Source: Bacteroidota bacterium
GTDB lineage: Bacteria > Bacteroidota > UBA10030 > UBA6906
Assembly (NCBI GenBank): GCA_016844425.1
Contig: JAERML010000091.1
Span: 1-6,185, forward strand
Reading direction: 5' to 3'
Length of the DNA: 6,185 nucleotides
The position numbers and the translations under genes were made by a program. The notes beneath the pieces are model-generated. The model saw only the letters and a program-made list of their open reading frames with translations. It was not told where the DNA came from and ran no database searches. Of the stretch, positions 5,840 to 6,185 are shown piece after piece. Numbering within the stretch: the first letter of the stretch is position 1; each line of letters starts with the position of its first letter.

Positions 5840-6185
5840 TCACACCTCTCCCTTCGGATCCCGCGTCATCAGGTCATGACAGGCGGCCAGAGGGTCTTTT
5901 CCTTCAAAAAGAATCCTGTGCACCTCCGCAATGATGGGCGTTTCGACACCCACCTTGAGGGAAAGGTAATACGCTGATTGCGTTGTTGCGACACCTTCGG
6001 CGATCATTACCATTTCGGAGAGAATATCCGGCAGCTTCCGCCCTTTCCAGATTTCCACACCCACGTGCCTGTTGCGGCTGTGTCTACTCATGCAGGTGAC
6101 CATAAGGTCGCCAATGCCGGAGAGGCCCGAGAATGTCCTGAGGTGCGCTCCCATGGCAACACCCACGCGTGCAATTTCCGCGATG
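5840..6185 (-). CDS. gpsA: Glycerol-3-phosphate dehydrogenase [NAD(P)+], C-terminal part (5' end outside window)
   Basis: The minus-strand frame is open from the window edge (first full codon 6184-6182, ATC) to TGA at 5842-5840 and gives 114 residues, about a third of the usual ~330. It begins IAEIARVGVAMGA and contains the family C-terminal-domain signatures: TFSGLSGIGDLMVTC, the SRHSRNR segment (Arg-Asn there belongs to the conserved substrate/cofactor-binding site), MIAEGVATTQSAYYL, GVETPIIAEVHRILFEGKDP, and the usual ending in TRDPKGEV. The enzyme is cytoplasmic and reduces dihydroxyacetone phosphate to sn-glycerol-3-phosphate, the backbone of phospholipids. The N-terminal Rossmann domain and the catalytic Lys lie beyond the edge. 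An internal GTG at 6166-6164 is not the true start, because homology continues upstream of it. The gene converges on hppA across a 139-bp gap that holds the shared hairpin. Confidence 0.95.
   Translation of the reverse strand, partial: IAEIARVGVAMGAHLRTFSGLSGIGDLMVTCMSRHSRNRHVGVEIWKGRKLPDILSEMVMIAEGVATTQSAYYLSLKVGVETPIIAEVHRILFEGKDPLAACHDLMTRDPKGEV

Overview
This 6.2-kb window is chromosomal DNA from a mid-GC bacterium with an ordinary housekeeping and membrane-transport gene set. I see no mobile element, CRISPR array, tRNA or rRNA. The organism cannot be named from the sequence. Shine-Dalgarno (SD) motifs of the AGGAG/GGAG type stand before most genes. The membrane pyrophosphatase is a potassium-independent type whose pyrophosphate-binding loop (ADLVGDNVGDCAGRGADLFES region) I recall from type II-like enzymes of plants (AVP2), leptospires and some Bacteroidota-related lineages. 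A Bacteroidota/Chlorobi/Ignavibacteria-like bacterium is possible, but this is inference only.

Layout. At the left edge (1-114, +) is the last part of a membrane protein, probably of the DedA family. Then come an unrecognised secreted protein with a His cluster (177-542, +), a non-coding stretch with two small hairpins (543-639), and two very small single-span membrane proteins of 46 and 40 residues (640-780 and 791-913, +). The second of these has its SD sequence overlapping the stop codon of the first. A full-length DedA protein follows (947-1588, +), then an APC-superfamily amino acid permease of the cationic-amino-acid-transporter type. The permease start is best placed at 1675 by a strong SD. 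A 315-bp gene-free leader (3217-3531) precedes a complete proton-pumping membrane pyrophosphatase (3532-5700, +). A GC-rich hairpin terminator (5744-5769) separates it from a convergent gene on the minus strand, the C-terminal third of glycerol-3-phosphate dehydrogenase gpsA (5840-6185, truncated by the window edge).

How the genes relate. Everything on the plus strand from 1 to 5700 encodes membrane or exported proteins. Genes 640-3216 are closely spaced (10, 33 and 86 bp) and may be one transcription unit. The pyrophosphatase probably has its own promoter in its long leader. Family knowledge suggests a loose theme of membrane energetics and envelope lipids: H+ pumping from pyrophosphate, DedA proteins that depend on the proton gradient and are linked to polyprenyl-phosphate recycling, and GpsA supplying sn-glycerol-3-phosphate for phospholipids. 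The sequence does not prove that they act together. The least explained parts are the two tiny membrane proteins and the secreted His-cluster protein.
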